Numbered from the stretch's first letter, positions 20,889 to 31,376 are shown. The stretch: DNA of 64,000 nt from Eutreptiella sp. 'Long Island Sound 2002' (GCA_964036045.1 OZ038391.1:42915621-42979620); one strand, 5' to 3'. The notes: a model not told the origin generated them from the sequence alone. Program-made: numbers and translations.

Positions 20889-22305
20889 GTCATCTACCTC
20901 CCTTTGACCTGAGACGACCAAGTGAGCACGGCGCAAGGGATAAGGCAAGGGCATTGCAGGTAGCCAGCGGATGGAGCCGGCCCCGGCAAGGCGAAGGACA
21001 GGAGCAGTGCTTAGCACTGCGGATGCGATGCGATGTCCTTGCGCTTGAATGCATTTGGTGCTGCGCACTTCCTCAGCTTTTGCATCTTTTCCAACGAAGA
21101 CTGATTTGGTTGTCCGTAGGACTGCCCGGCACAACGCATGTACTGCCGTCTGGCGTGATGATGCCTCTTCTGCAAGTCCCTTCACATTGTTTACCCCCCA
21201 AAGGTGGAGGACGCTGCCATTGACATGGACGCGCAAGGCCCGTTGTCAAACAAGTCTGCAGGAACAAAGGTGTCACAAAGAAGTGACTCCGTTACCTCAA
21301 CCCATGACCGACGCACGACAGACTGCAATACCGACGCACTACAGCCAGAAGATCCACAATGTGCACACTGTGCACGATGAAGGAATGGTTCCCGGTTCCT
21401 GCTTGGATCAGGTGGTACGACTATTTGCAAGTGTGACGATCCTGCATGGGCGGCCTGACCTTTTGTTGCGAATGGCACCCCTTGAAAACGGCACAACTTG
21501 AATGACATACGGGGCACCAGCAGGCCTTCATACTGTACGTTGTTCTACGCGTTTCCCGCCCCTCCGCCCACTCCGCTCCGCAATGGCCAGACTAAAAGGC
21601 AACGGCGCATGTGAGTTCCGAAGTGTATCTGTACAATCCTGAGGCACGGGATAAGCCTGGGTGCCAACGACTTCCGATAAGCAAACCAGTGTTCACCCCC
21701 TTTGGTCTGCACTTCACTTGGGGGGCTGTGGACGTCAACCATCGCCAGTGTCATCAGGTGGATTCATACATTGCTTCAGGACCAAGAAGAGCGGCACAGG
21801 GAGACATACCCGTGGCACCAGGAAGCAGTTTCGCAAGGAGTCAGACCTATACCATCCGCCGCTCAGCAATACCTGCGCCGTTCACCTCCGGGACTGGGTA
21901 GGACCAGCTGCCTCCAATGCATGGCCCATGGCCCATCGAACCTAGTCCCACCGGAGTTTGTCGGGGGTAGTGGGCGGTAGCGGTACCTCGGCTTTTGAAG
22001 TGGCTAAGCCGGGAACAGGCATTTCCCATTATCATTTCCCACTGTTTCACATTTTGCACTATGCTCTTTCCATTTCTGCCAGTCTGCCTGCGGTTGTCTG
22101 AATATTTGCGCCGAGCACACTGCATCAACTGCACCCACCATTGGGTGGATGTCTTGTCTGCTATCCAGAGAGGGGCCCGGGGAGGGACCAGTGGGGGTAG
22201 ATGCGAGGTGGCTGGGGGGGGGGGGGGCTGGAGGTGAGACTCTTCCTGCTCAGAGGCACCCACAGCCATCCTTACCTACTTGTTCACTGCTGTCAGCATC
22301 ATATA
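20889..22305. other. Intergenic, no gene recognised
   Basis: Only short overlapping frames on both strands. A G run lies at 22215-22227. No repeat pair was identified. Confidence 0.45.
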
Positions 22306-22784
22306 CAGGGGGGGGGGGAAATTCCGCGGGGGGATTTTTCCGCGGGGAAAATTCCGTATTTCAATTTGGTGCGGAATTTTCCCCTCATTTTTCGAGGGGG
22401 GGTGCGGAATTTTCCCCATGCGGAATTTTGTCCATGTAAGCCACCGTACCACCGTATGCCTTGTGCTTCGCCGCGCGCTCCCATTTGTTTTGTTCCCGCT
22501 CTTCTGCAGTTGTTGTCAACCAACAGGGAAGGGGGGGCAGGAAGTCGAATAATTTGTGAATGGCGGGCCACGCCATCTACAGAGGTGATCTCAGGCACAA
22601 TGGTCATTGCCTTCTCCCAGGATCTTTTGGGGATCGCAATCCCAGGATCCCTCTTGCTTCCAATGCACTGAAGATTTGGGAGGTGCGGAATTTTCCCCTT
22701 GATTTTTTGGACAGGTGCGGAATTTTCCCCATGCGGAATTTTCCCCTGCGGAAAAATCCCCGTACAGAATTCCCCCCCCCCCTG
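22306..22784. mobile_element. TA-flanked MITE with GCGGAATTTTCCCC repeats
   Basis: The ends are CAGGGGGGGGGGAAATTCCG (22306) and the matching complement ending CCCCCCCCCCTG (22784). TA lies on both sides (22304-22305 and 22785-22786). Inverted similarity continues inward through GATTTTTCCGC and GGGGAAAATTCCG. The word GTGCGGAATTTTCCCC recurs internally near both ends. There is no coding capacity. A TA duplication fits Tc1/mariner-like or another TA-targeting superfamily. Confidence 0.8.
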
Positions 22785-23662
22785 TAGTTCACAGTCCACA
22801 GGAGCATGTAACATGTAACATGCTGCATGTTGCTTCCACCGCCCAGGGCTCACCCTGCAGCAACTGTGATGAGGGTGGACTGCTCTCTTACAGGGTCTGC
22901 ACAGGCCGCGCCAGGGCACTTGTTTTGGCAGTAGTGGGACCACACCATTTGGATTGCACCTTCCCCAAGCGGCGGAGTCCCTTGGTGGTGGGGGCACCCA
23001 TGGCGTTCTGATCGGTTGCCTTTGTGCACATCCACCTCGGGTGGCTGGTGGCAAGGGGGGTCAGGGGGTTGGACGGGGAGGGGATAGAGTAGGGCTATGA
23101 CTAATCCAAATATTAACTCTAATTCTAAGGCTAAGTGGGTAACAGTGCCATGTGGCAACAAAGTCGGTAGATTTCCTCCGCTTCTGGGGACCCAATCCCT
23201 CGGAGACTGCAGAGTTGGGCATAGCCACTGACAAATACAGTTGCGGAGAACAAAATGCGCTCCGAGAGTATCATGTAGGGTTGGGTCCTTTTCTTTTTCA
23301 GACGGAGAGCCCCAAGATGTGGATGGGTTATCCCCCCCCCCCCACCACCCTTGCGCAAGCACTGGATTTTCCAAGCACGGGACTCTGTCTGACCATCTTT
23401 TTCCTGGTTGTTTCTAACCGCAGTTTTTGTGGTCAGAAATATAATGTGACGCGGTTGTGCTTCGATTGTAGAGGGAAAAGAGGGCTGCATCATGTTTTTT
23501 GGTATGTCCTCCTGCCCACACCATCATCAATGCTGTTTGTTTTGATGTGGTTTTCAGCCCTGGTTAATGTTGCTATCGCTGGCGCGCCTGTTACGTACAC
23601 CCGGTTTACCGGTGAACATGTGCCCGACGATTATTGGTGCTTCTATTCCATTCTGATGCCCC
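22785..23662. other. Spacer between two TIR elements
   Basis: No gene is recognised. A poly-C run lies at 23332-23343. The stretch just before 23663 appears to continue after the following element at 24383, as expected for an insertion site. Confidence 0.45.
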
Positions 23663-23713
23663 TAAGGGGGAACGTTAGCGCGCCGGGCGCGCGCCGGGCA
23701 TCTTTTGTGACCC

Positions 23714-23971
23714 GTGCCCTACCGGTGGTCTGTTGCCGTTGATATGTTGGGCAACATTATATGGACTTGCCCCTTGGCCCCCGGGACATCAGCAGATGTT
23801 TTGATTTGGGATGGGTATGGACCTTCTCGTACCCGAGGTGATTTCTTTGATTTCGAAGTTGGGGGCCATGACGGTGCTTATAAAGGCCGGATTCATGTCA
23901 TTGTGCCATTCATTGGAAGAAAGAATGGCACTTTGACAGCCCACCAACACGCAAGATGGGGCAGAGGATGA
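23714..23971 (+). pseudogene. DDE transposase fragment
   Basis: The open frame (non-ATG start) includes DMLGNIIWTCPLAPGTSADVLIW and, downstream, GGHDGAYKGRIHVIVPF. The first resembles the conserved PGxxxD region and the second the D-G-A-Y-x-G catalytic-Asp region of DDE_Tnp_4-type transposases of the Harbinger group. The N-terminal part and the final catalytic acid region are missing or out of frame, so it cannot encode a full enzyme. It sits between Harbinger-type ends, which supports the assignment. Confidence 0.65.
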
Positions 23972-23980
23972 GGCAGAAGT

Positions 23981-24340
23981 GTGTGTGTTGGGTTGCCAGA
24001 CCGCTCCACCGTCGCAGTTTGTGATAAGTGTAAGGAGCACTATGGTACTGAATGTATTGACACCCACACTTGTGGGACCAATGTTATGATGCAGCTCTAC
24101 TATTCACGATACCTCAATAACGCCTATCGCTTCTACTGGAGATCGATGCGGTTGTGCTATCCTAACCCCCCATTCTCCCAACTTGCTAAGGTGTTGACCA
24201 AGATCGCCCTTAAAGGAGCGAGAGTGGTACTATGTACCCCAGTTTGCAACTTTCTTGAGCTGGGGCAGTTTGGGTCACCTAATTCTAAGGGCGTTTCCAA
24301 GGGGTGTGCTTGGGGGCTCTTCAGGGAGAACACAGTCTAA
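23981..24340 (+). pseudogene. Transposon ORF fragment with YPNPPFS motif
   Basis: An open frame continues after the transposase fragment with Cys pairs (VCDKCKEHYGTEC) and then YPNPPFSQLAKVLTKIAL and GARVVLCTP. The NPPFS...VLxKI...VxxxP pattern is one I associate with proteins of DIRS/Ngaro-type and other complex elements, possibly methyltransferase-like. A frame open for 119 codons with such a motif is unlikely by chance. It starts without ATG and is treated as an element remnant. Confidence 0.4.
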
Positions 24341-24382
24341 AAGCAGCGCGCCGGGCGCGCGCCGGGCAAACATTCCCCCTAA

Positions 24383-24736
24383 TGGGCAGTGAGGACGTCC
24401 AAAACATGCTGAAATTTGCCTGCACATTGTGTTCTGGTGCCCTGCTGCGACAATTGTGGTTAGGGTGAGGTATAGGCAGGTGTTCGCCACATGCGTTCTT
24501 TTGGTACTGTGCGCCGCGCGCAAGCACAGGACCCCGTGTGACCGTCGTTTTCCTGCATTTCAGCGTGCTTGCGCAAGTGTACTAAGTTACACATCAGATG
24601 TAGGTGAGTCCTGCTGACTTACATATCACATGTGGGTGGGTGAGTCACGCATCAGGGGAAGGTGGGTCCAACTGAGTTACACATCAGATGTGGGGACTGT
24701 GCGCGTTCAGATTGCAATTTCTTCTTATTGACGGCT
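24383..24736. promoter_or_regulatory. PARP upstream region with degenerate direct repeats
   Basis: Between 24578 and 24700 the words TTACACATCAGATGT, TTACATATCACATGT, TCACGCATCAGGG and again TTACACATCAGATGT recur about every 30-50 bp, each next to GTGGGTGAGT-like sequence. They lie right before the PARP ATG. They may be regulatory or simply a decayed tandem repeat; no promoter motif such as a TATA box is evident. Confidence 0.35.
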
Positions 24737-26212
24737 ATGCAATCCCCAGAGGACGAGGTATGGATGGACTACGCCATCCTGCCCAATCCCTACGTCAAAA
24801 GTCCGGACGAATTCCAGGATGACCTGCAGACCCAATTCCCGAAGGATGTGGTGATGCTGTGGATGTGGTACAACGGGCGAGAGGAAATCTGGGAAAATGA
24901 CGATCCTCAGTACAGCCTCTACACAATCAATGAGTCCAAGCTGCTAACCACCGCTAAGCTTCAGGGGAAGGAGGGTGTTGAGGTACTCAAGGGGTACCGG
25001 GTCCTTGTGGAGGAGGAGCTTCAGGTCAAAATAGGAGAAGAATGGCGGCAGCGCCCCGTGAGGTACGAGGCCGTCTGTTGGCACTGGCTAGCAGGCTGCA
25101 AGGACGACACTGACGGCGAAGATGGAGAGGAGACCGATGGCGAAGATGGAGAGGACTGGCAGGGGTACTCCGCGGAGATCGCCTACCGGCTGGAGGCCGC
25201 CTGGATTGAGAGGAAGCCCCAGGTGCCGATCAAGGCCGGCAACGGAGTGGCTTACATCGTTGATCTGGTGAAGATGACCCAAGTCCGGGCGGACAACCGG
25301 CACTTCCAACGGAAGGTGCGGCGGTCGGGCCCCGAGCTGCGGCAGCCAGACCGCCCTTGGGTCGGCAGCAGCGAGTACCCCGAGTACTGGACCCTGAAGA
25401 CTTCCGGAGAGGCCGGAGACCCGCAGTCACCTTCGAGCAGCGGGCAGCCCCGCGTCGTCACGACGCCTCTGGACCCGAGCAGTGCCCAGTACCGAATGGT
25501 CGAGGACTTGATGACTCAGCACGTGGTCCAGCACAAGTCCTCTTGTGGCCTTGTCCCCGGTACCAACCGGAAGCCCACGGGCTTTGACGTCGTGGGCGTC
25601 GACCTCGTCCAGAACCCGCATCTGTGGACCTCGTACAAAGTCAAGCAGCGCGCGATGGGGGAGTATGACCTCGCTGCCGAAGAAGGGTCGCAGCACCTCC
25701 AACAAAATCCACTGAAGACAACGCTGCTGGACCGGAGCACGAACGAGTACTACCTGTTTCACGGGTGTGGTCACATGATGACCGGGTGTGACGTCATCGA
25801 AATCATCCAAGACACCGGATTTAACAACCGGCTCTCGAACATCTCCGGGATGTTTGGGGGGGGGCTGTACTTTGCAGATCTGAGCAGCAAGTCCAATCAG
25901 TACGTCCCCTGTACCGCCTGCTACAAGGGCTCTATCGGAAGGGACCCGTGCAAGTGCGAGGCTGTGGAGAAGCCCTACCGCATGTTGCTGTGCCGCGTCC
26001 TGCTGGGCCGCATTAAAGTCTGCAAGGTCTACCGGGAGGAGGATTACAAGCAACAGCACCAGCCTCTGCAGCAGCGTGATGCCCCGTATGACAGCGTCCT
26101 TGGTGAGGACATGCAGCACGGGGGGGACGCGTTGAGCTTTCGTGAGATTGTGGTGTACGATCCGGCGCAGATCTACCCTGAATTCGTGGTGCACTATCGC
26201 AGGAAAGCTTAG
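24737..26212 (+). CDS. WWE-domain poly(ADP-ribose) polymerase
   Basis: Predicted 491-residue enzyme that transfers ADP-ribose from NAD+ to protein targets. The start is the ATG at 24737; the upstream extension lacks an ATG. A WWE domain, an ADP-ribose/ubiquitin-pathway interaction module, lies at about residues 138-205 (DWQGYSAEIAYRLEAAW, then the VDLVKM and QRKVRR ends). Just before it is a repeated acidic DGEDGE segment. The catalytic domain covers about residues 250-490 and keeps the H-Y-E triad: LFHG (His342), GGLYFAD (Tyr378) and SFREIVVYD (Glu470), so polymer formation is possible. A Cys cluster between Tyr and Glu (Cys392, Cys395, DPCKC, LLCRV) matches the zinc-binding loop of tankyrase-type domains. 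No ankyrin or SAM region is present, so this is not a tankyrase. No intron is visible. Confidence 0.9.
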   Translation: MQSPEDEVWMDYAILPNPYVKSPDEFQDDLQTQFPKDVVMLWMWYNGREEIWENDDPQYSLYTINESKLLTTAKLQGKEGVEVLKGYRVLVEEELQVKIGEEWRQRPVRYEAVCWHWLAGCKDDTDGEDGEETDGEDGEDWQGYSAEIAYRLEAAWIERKPQVPIKAGNGVAYIVDLVKMTQVRADNRHFQRKVRRSGPELRQPDRPWVGSSEYPEYWTLKTSGEAGDPQSPSSSGQPRVVTTPLDPSSAQYRMVEDLMTQHVVQHKSSCGLVPGTNRKPTGFDVVGVDLVQNPHLWTSYKVKQRAMGEYDLAAEEGSQHLQQNPLKTTLLDRSTNEYYLFHGCGHMMTGCDVIEIIQDTGFNNRLSNISGMFGGGLYFADLSSKSNQYVPCTACYKGSIGRDPCKCEAVEKPYRMLLCRVLLGRIKVCKVYREEDYKQQHQPLQQRDAPYDSVLGEDMQHGGDALSFREIVVYDPAQIYPEFVVHYRRKA

Positions 26213-26329
26213 CCCATGGGACGCAGGCAGGACCGCCTTGCGCCTCACACCGCTTCCCTTCCCGTGGACACGAACCGTTTGGCTCACGTTGTGGGGTTGC
26301 GCAGACAGGGCTACCGCCCTTACACCGCC

Positions 26330-27234
26330 CAACCCCCCCCCCCCCCCCATTCGGCGGCCGAATTTGGCCGATTTTGCCGAATTGGTCTGCCGAATTTTTG
26401 GGTTTCTGAATCCCGCCGATTTGGTTTGCCGAATCTCTAGGTTTCTGGGACTTTGCCGCCTCGTTTTGCCGACGTGTTGGGGTTTATGGGTTCTGGGTCA
26501 CCTGAGTTGGAGGTGTCACTTACTTTGGGACACTGCATAATACCTTTTCTTTGTACATTGGTTGTTCAGATTGGCACCATGAAGTGTTTTTACTGTCCAC
26601 AAAAAGACGTGTCTTTGGTCCCCTGGGATTCGTTGTCCTCCGCTGATCAAACTTCTTCGGGACAAGTATCCTGATGCCGGTGAGGGGGCAGTTTGCGAAT
26701 TTTTTGGGTCATTTTTCTGGGTGACCCCGGCCAGAAACAGGCCCGGGTTTCAAAAAATATCGTTATACCAATTAACACCTCTTGGATATTCAGAAAGTGC
26801 ACAGCTTTCCCATGCACATGAAAAAAAAAAGCGCCGCAAACTGAAACGGTGGCACCAAGTCCCCCCCCCCCCCCCCCGACACTTCCAAAAACCTGTCTTT
26901 GAGTCTGGGTCCAGGTCATAAAATTTACCCATCGGGTCTGAACCAGGGTACCACCATTTGTGGTATTTTATAACCCATCACTATAACCATTCAACCAATC
27001 ATTTTCGCTCTGCAGAGCCATTTTTCGTCTTATACAAGCAGCAGGATGAAAATTTTTTCCAGCTGATAAGGGTTTCCACATGTCTCTGACAACACAGCAA
27101 CCAAAGGGACAGTGTGTTTGGGGGGCCAGGGCCATAATCCTGGTAACTGGGAAGGATTTCGCCGAAAAATAGGCCCACCGAATTGTTCTGCGGAATTGTT
27201 GGGTTTTTTTCGCCGAATTGGGGGGGGGGGGTTG
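26330..27234. mobile_element. TIR element with CAACCCCC ends and 6-bp duplication
   Basis: The left end CAACCCCCC...CATTCGGC and the right end, complement CAACCCCCCC...AATTCGGC, form inverted repeats of about 20 bp. The direct repeat ACCGCC flanks them (26324-26329 and 27235-27240). The word GCCGAATTTT recurs inside both ends. The interior has no long ORF and includes C runs at 26861-26876. The 6-bp duplication does not point to one superfamily. The insertion is about 110 bp after the PARP stop. Confidence 0.7.
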
Positions 27235-27469
27235 ACCGCCGGGGGTTACGTTGCAAGACCGCAGCGGCCGGCTTCGCACCCCCATCCAGCCCGGCTCAGG
27301 GGAATGCCACTCTGCCCCTACCGTCTGTTCGATCCCCTGCGTCAACCTGTTTGGGGGTTGCATCTACGCCCACCGCTTTGGTAATGCCATCCCCCTCTCG
27401 CCTGCAGCAGAAGCGAGCGCCCCGGCAGGATCAGCACGGACCTGTATGCGCGCCACCACCTCAGCCATC

Positions 27470-27590
27470 CCCCGGCAGCGCCGCACAGCCTCGCGCTGCG
27501 GTGTCACAACGCTTCTGGACCCGACACGTGCCCACCCAATTTCCAAAGGCCGGGAGCTGGATGACTCAGCGCGTGGTCCATCTATGACCC
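27470..27590 (+). pseudogene. Decayed PARP-gene fragment
   Basis: This stretch aligns with the middle of the PARP gene (25440-25532). Shared runs include GTCAC-ACGC-TCTGGACCCGA, GTGCCCA and ATGACTCAGC-CGTGGTCCA. Insertions put it out of frame, and neither the catalytic triad nor the WWE domain follows. It is most simply a partial, decayed duplication on the far side of the 26330-27234 element. Confidence 0.55.
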
Positions 27591-29235
27591 CCAGCAGCGG
27601 TGAGCGCCCTGGCAGGATGAGCCGTGATGTTTGCCCAGTACCTAACCTCCCCACCACCACCACCCCACCCACCCACACACACACACACCGGCAGCTCGCC
27701 CTTCACAGGGGAGAGCGAGGCAGAGCGTGCCCTCAGTAAGACAGCTGGCCCACAGACCCATGCAGGCCTTCCTCTATAACATGGTGTCGTTGTTCCACCC
27801 CACACCCACACCCACACACACCTGTGCACTCGCGGCTTTTTCGCAGCCGCGTTTCGGACAATGGAAGTGTGAAGCCGGTGTGAGGCCAGAGGGTGACGAC
27901 CATCGTGGAATTATGGCCAAACGCCACAACTCTGTGCATACATGGCCTCACCCCCACCCCCGCGCCTAACAGCGGTGATGGAGGGGGAGGCCGCATAGGG
28001 CGTGGATGTGAATATGCCAGGGCAGGCCGGCGGCAAGCCGTGGGCGGCCACAAGCAACAACCCCCACCCCTGCCTCCGCAGGCGCAGCAGGCGGGATTGA
28101 AGAGGGTGGGGTAGGGACACCTCTGTGCGACGCGCACAAAGCCCCCGCATGCAAATCATGCCGGGGGCACAGGGGCGGCACCATCCATTTTCTAACCACA
28201 GTTCTCACGGTCAAGAATGTACCGTGAGCCGATGGCCCCACATGCTCTCTTGTTTTGTGAACACAGAGAAGGAATAAGACAAAGGGTTCTCCGTGTTCCT
28301 CCAGTACCCACTCCACAGGAGCAGGGACGGGATTCTTTTGGAAGATCGACGTGTGGTGGAGAGATTGTGGGAGAGGAATGTTGGTATGAGCACAAACATC
28401 TCTTCGCAGCCATGGCCCAGCCCGTCTCTCTCTTTCTCTCTCTCTCTCTAGCAAGTCCAGTGACCATGTCAAAGAGCTGCACACTTGCCAGTCCGCCTTC
28501 CCGAGCACTTTCCTGCGATACGGCAGCCGTGCCCCGGATGGTGGAGCCCCTGGAGCGAAGCAAATCTCGATTGTTCAGCGCCCCCACCTCCGCCCTTCTA
28601 AACTTGGAACCCTTGGCTCTTAAGCCTAAGGTCTGAGACCGAACCGCAACGCAACGGTGCACGGCGAAGTGGAGCCAGTGCCGAGCCAGGCATCTGGCGG
28701 GGAGACTTCTGACCAGCAGAGACGGTAGAATGCTGGCAGTGCAGTAAAACCCAGAAGTCCCGCCAACGTTTGGCTGGGATACGCCATGAACCGCCGACGA
28801 CGTTAACAGGTCGTTTTGCGGATCCGATCAGGAACACTTCTGGCGCGAGGGGGCAGTCATTCGTTGGGCGCTAATCCCGCCGATCACGCTGAATGCACTC
28901 TGACAATCGCAGCGCTGAATGCAGCAGCTCTGAATGCCGTGTGGCAGGCGCAGCAGGAGTATTGGTGGATCGATCACCTGACCCACTCCCTTGTCCGGAA
29001 CCTATTTGGTGGGATCTAGAGGGTGGGGTAGTAAGTATGTACTTGCAGAACCTGGATTGTCGCGCTTCCCACACTGGGCATGCGAACATGACTCAGGCAG
29101 GCGCCCAGGACAGCACAGGGTGCCACTGACACCCTGAGCACCTGCATCTACTTGAAGTTTCGTTGTTTGGTCCCTGTTGTTTGGACCCCTCGCTCCGCCT
29201 TATCTCCTCGATGTGGGCACTGCATTATCACCAAC
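27591..29235. other. Intergenic, no gene recognised
   Basis: Contains CA-rich repeats at 27674-27692 and 27802-27822 and a CT repeat at 28425-28449. The segment near 27755-27800 (GACCCATGCAGGC...CTCTATAACAT) recurs at about 42634-42670 and is a small dispersed repeat. No convincing coding sequence. Confidence 0.5.
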
Positions 29236-29500
29236 CCGCTCGCTTCCGATTTGCGGAGAACGTGCTGCCAATTTCCTTCCACTCCGAAGCATCACGGCCC
29301 GGTGCCCAAGCTTTCCTCGTCACTGTGGCAATCGAATGATGCACTGGGTTGAGACTGTCACCAGGAAGGGCCAGGCTTGTCCTCTCAAGGCCTACCCCCC
29401 CCCCCTCCCCTTGCGAGAGCAGCGCCCTTGTCAGAACAATGCCAGGTGTTGTTTCTGCAACTTGTGGAACCATGGAAATTGGCGGTTTATCGTTCTGTGA
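29236..29500 (+). pseudogene. Relative of the C-x-F-C-N/NHG transposon ORF
   Basis: Out-of-frame pieces match the ORF interrupted at 15089-16053: EASRPGAQAF at about 29284 and CCFCNLWNHGNW at about 29448. The copies differ and this one has stops and frame changes. It is evidence for a multi-copy element family. Confidence 0.45.
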
Positions 29501-29879
29501 AAATCAAGTTTGTGAGGATGGTATTTCAGGGATTCTGATTCCTGTCCTCCCACTTTTTGCCCCACCCTTCAGCGCGTGACTTTGATTCGCCTCCATAGAG
29601 ATGGCTGTCTGGGCCTCAACAAGATATTGGTTTGCTGCTGGTGTCTGTTCGCGGCGCACGAACAACGCCCTTATTTGAACAACAGCAGGTGATGTTGCCA
29701 TCATTCAGTGCTTTTACCGTTGTTCTTGCAAGCGGGAGGTACAAACGTTAGTGTTGTGCTGACCCATTTGTTTAGCTACTCGCCCAACAGGTACGCCCCC
29801 TGTATGCCTGTATGGCTGCACAGTGGCACCCACTGTGCAGCCATGTCCTCTTGCAGCAGACCCCCAAAACTTTGCTGTA

Positions 29880-30630
29880 CCCCCCCCCCCCCCTTGTATA
29901 AGCTACGCCATATTCCAAGCTACAGTAGGCGTAGGGACCGTAATAATTGTGTACGTAATTTTAATTACGTACGAAATGTAGTGCGGCCACATAAGACATG
30001 GGTTTGTCATCACATTTGCCAATTACATGGAGCCATGGACACATTTGTTGTGAGTCTTTGCCCACTTCAACCCACATGGCTCTGATTTTGGGAATATTTG
30101 TGCTTTATATTCCCCTTTCTTGCATCAGCTCACCATGCAATCTTCTCTTTTTGAACCCGGGCGTCCAGTTATTTTCACACGTTCCACCGGTGACCTTGTG
30201 GATGCTACAATGAAGGGACCATCGGAGAAGGGGGACCAATTTGCGGTGTTGGAGTACATGAAGGGTGGGCAGATGATCACACACCCTTGTGCCCTCCTCC
30301 CAAGGATCGAGTTCTTCATCCGGTCCCCATCTCCCTCCCCCAAGCCGGACACACGGCCGATGCCTCCCACCGTTGCTGAAGTTCCTCATGAACCAGAGGT
30401 GGTGGCCGAGCCATGTCCGAAGCCCGGGCACACCACGAAGCCTTTCTTGTGTTTGCATACACTTGGAAATGTGGGCGGAGGTCAAGGTGCACTCATACCA
30501 TGCGCGCGCGCACGTATGTGTCGGTAGTTGTATGTGTTGCGCTCAAGCTACGCCCTTGTCCAAGCTACAGTGGGCGTAGGGAGCGTAATAATTCCGTACA
30601 TTGGCGTAGCTTATACAAGGGGGGTGGGGG
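29880..30630. mobile_element. TA-flanked element with poly-C TIRs carrying a peptide ORF
   Basis: The left end is C14 then TTGTATAAGCTACGCC; the right end is GGCGTAGCTTATACAA then a G-rich run. TA lies on both sides (29878-29879 and 30631-30632). A second, subterminal repeat (CAAGCTACAGTRGGCGTAGGGA) occurs near 29920 and 30560. The interior contains the ORF at 30135-30527. The end structure matches the smaller element at 31558-31945. Confidence 0.85.
30135..30527 (+). CDS. Element-encoded small protein, FTRSTG family
   Basis: An ATG-initiated frame of 130 codons begins MQSSLFEPGRPVIFTRSTG and continues with KGGQMITHPCALLPRIEFF, then a Pro/Ser-rich linker. The first 55 residues match, in order, the ORFs at 31633 (GTSVMFIRSTGEP, HDCASVRRLSL) and 50100 (VGDKVFYTRSNG). 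The pattern of short strands ending in a HxCAxxRLS-like segment could be a small beta-barrel, SH3- or Tudor-like; this is an inference from the spacing of hydrophobic residues. It may be the N-terminal exon of a larger transposon protein. Confidence 0.5.
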   Translation: MQSSLFEPGRPVIFTRSTGDLVDATMKGPSEKGDQFAVLEYMKGGQMITHPCALLPRIEFFIRSPSPSPKPDTRPMPPTVAEVPHEPEVVAEPCPKPGHTTKPFLCLHTLGNVGGGQGALIPCARARMCR

Positions 30631-30684
30631 TACTTATACTGCACAACAGCTTTCACATCGCTGTTGTAATTTCAATAGCGAAGG

Positions 30685-30782
30685 AGCTATGGTGAGGCAG
30701 ACCTCAGATTGACCCATATCTCGACCCTACCATAGCTATGGTGAGGCAGACCTCAGATTGACCCATATCTCGACCCTACCAA
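30685..30782. repeat. 49-bp tandem duplication
   Basis: Two near-identical copies of a unit beginning AGCTATGGTGAGGCAGACCT (30685 and 30734). They lie just outside the preceding mobile element. Confidence 0.9.
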
Positions 30783-30960
30783 GGGCCCTTAAAACGAACC
30801 GCAGGCAATTTTTTGGCTCTTAACGATGCCCTTGAATGCCATCTGAGCATTGTTCGACACTCAGTGGAACGTCCTATGCGGGTTCAGAACCCCAAGAGCC
30901 ACATGGAGATTGCGAGCCGTCGCGTGTTGCGAGGGCCTCGAGGCATCGACCAACGGAACA

Positions 30961-30996
30961 ATCAAATCAAATCAAATCAAATCAAATCAAATCAAG
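30961..30996. repeat. AATCA pentanucleotide microsatellite
   Basis: Six or more perfect AATCA units in a row. Confidence 0.9.
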
Positions 30997-31244
30997 AATG
31001 ACGCTTGACCAATAGAACGCGTGACGTGGACCATTAGGGTACTGCCTGCATTCCACAAACGACGGGCGTCATGTGCACTTGCCCAGTGTATGATGCATAG
31101 AACAGGGGAGGCTGGGCTTGTGCCCTGTGCAAATGATTGGTATTTGTTTGTGGCTCTCCGATGCACCCCAGCGCCGTATGGAACTGTAGTACCCCTTGAG
31201 ATTCAATCTCCTGGAATGCCCATGGTGCAGTATTTTGGGGGGGG

Positions 31245-31376
31245 GGGTAGTGCGGCCGCAGGGCAGTTTTGGGAGGGATACCGTGCGGCTGTTTGGGGCA
31301 GATGTACTGCGGCCGCGGCAGGGCGGTGGAGGGGTGTAGTGCGGCTGCAGTGTTTGGGGACAAGTAATGCAGCTTT
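31245..31376. repeat. Degenerate GTAGTGCGGCYGCAG repeats
   Basis: The word TAGTGCGGCCGCAGGG and variants recur four times at 30-50 bp spacing, with G-rich linkers between. This is an eroded minisatellite. Confidence 0.6.

Larger units (their letters stand above)
23666..24379. mobile_element. Harbinger-like element, TAA target duplication
   Basis: The inverted ends are GGGGGAACGTTAGCGCG on the left and, on the complement of the right end, GGGGGAATGTTTGCCCG. TAA lies on each side (23663-23665 and 24380-24382), the 3-bp TWA duplication of PIF/Harbinger elements. Just inside both ends is a block of CGCGCCGGGCGCGCGCCGGG. The interior holds a DDE-type transposase fragment at 23714-23971. Related ends occur at 33926, 37165, 38022, 39171 and 39548. 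Confidence 0.85.

Noticed and set aside
25427-26350. 307-codon minus-strand frame under the PARP gene
   Set aside because: It lies opposite a frame with intact PARP motifs and has no recognisable domain.
28192-28662. Minus-strand 156-codon frame
   Set aside because: Overlaps a CT microsatellite and has no conserved motif on either strand.
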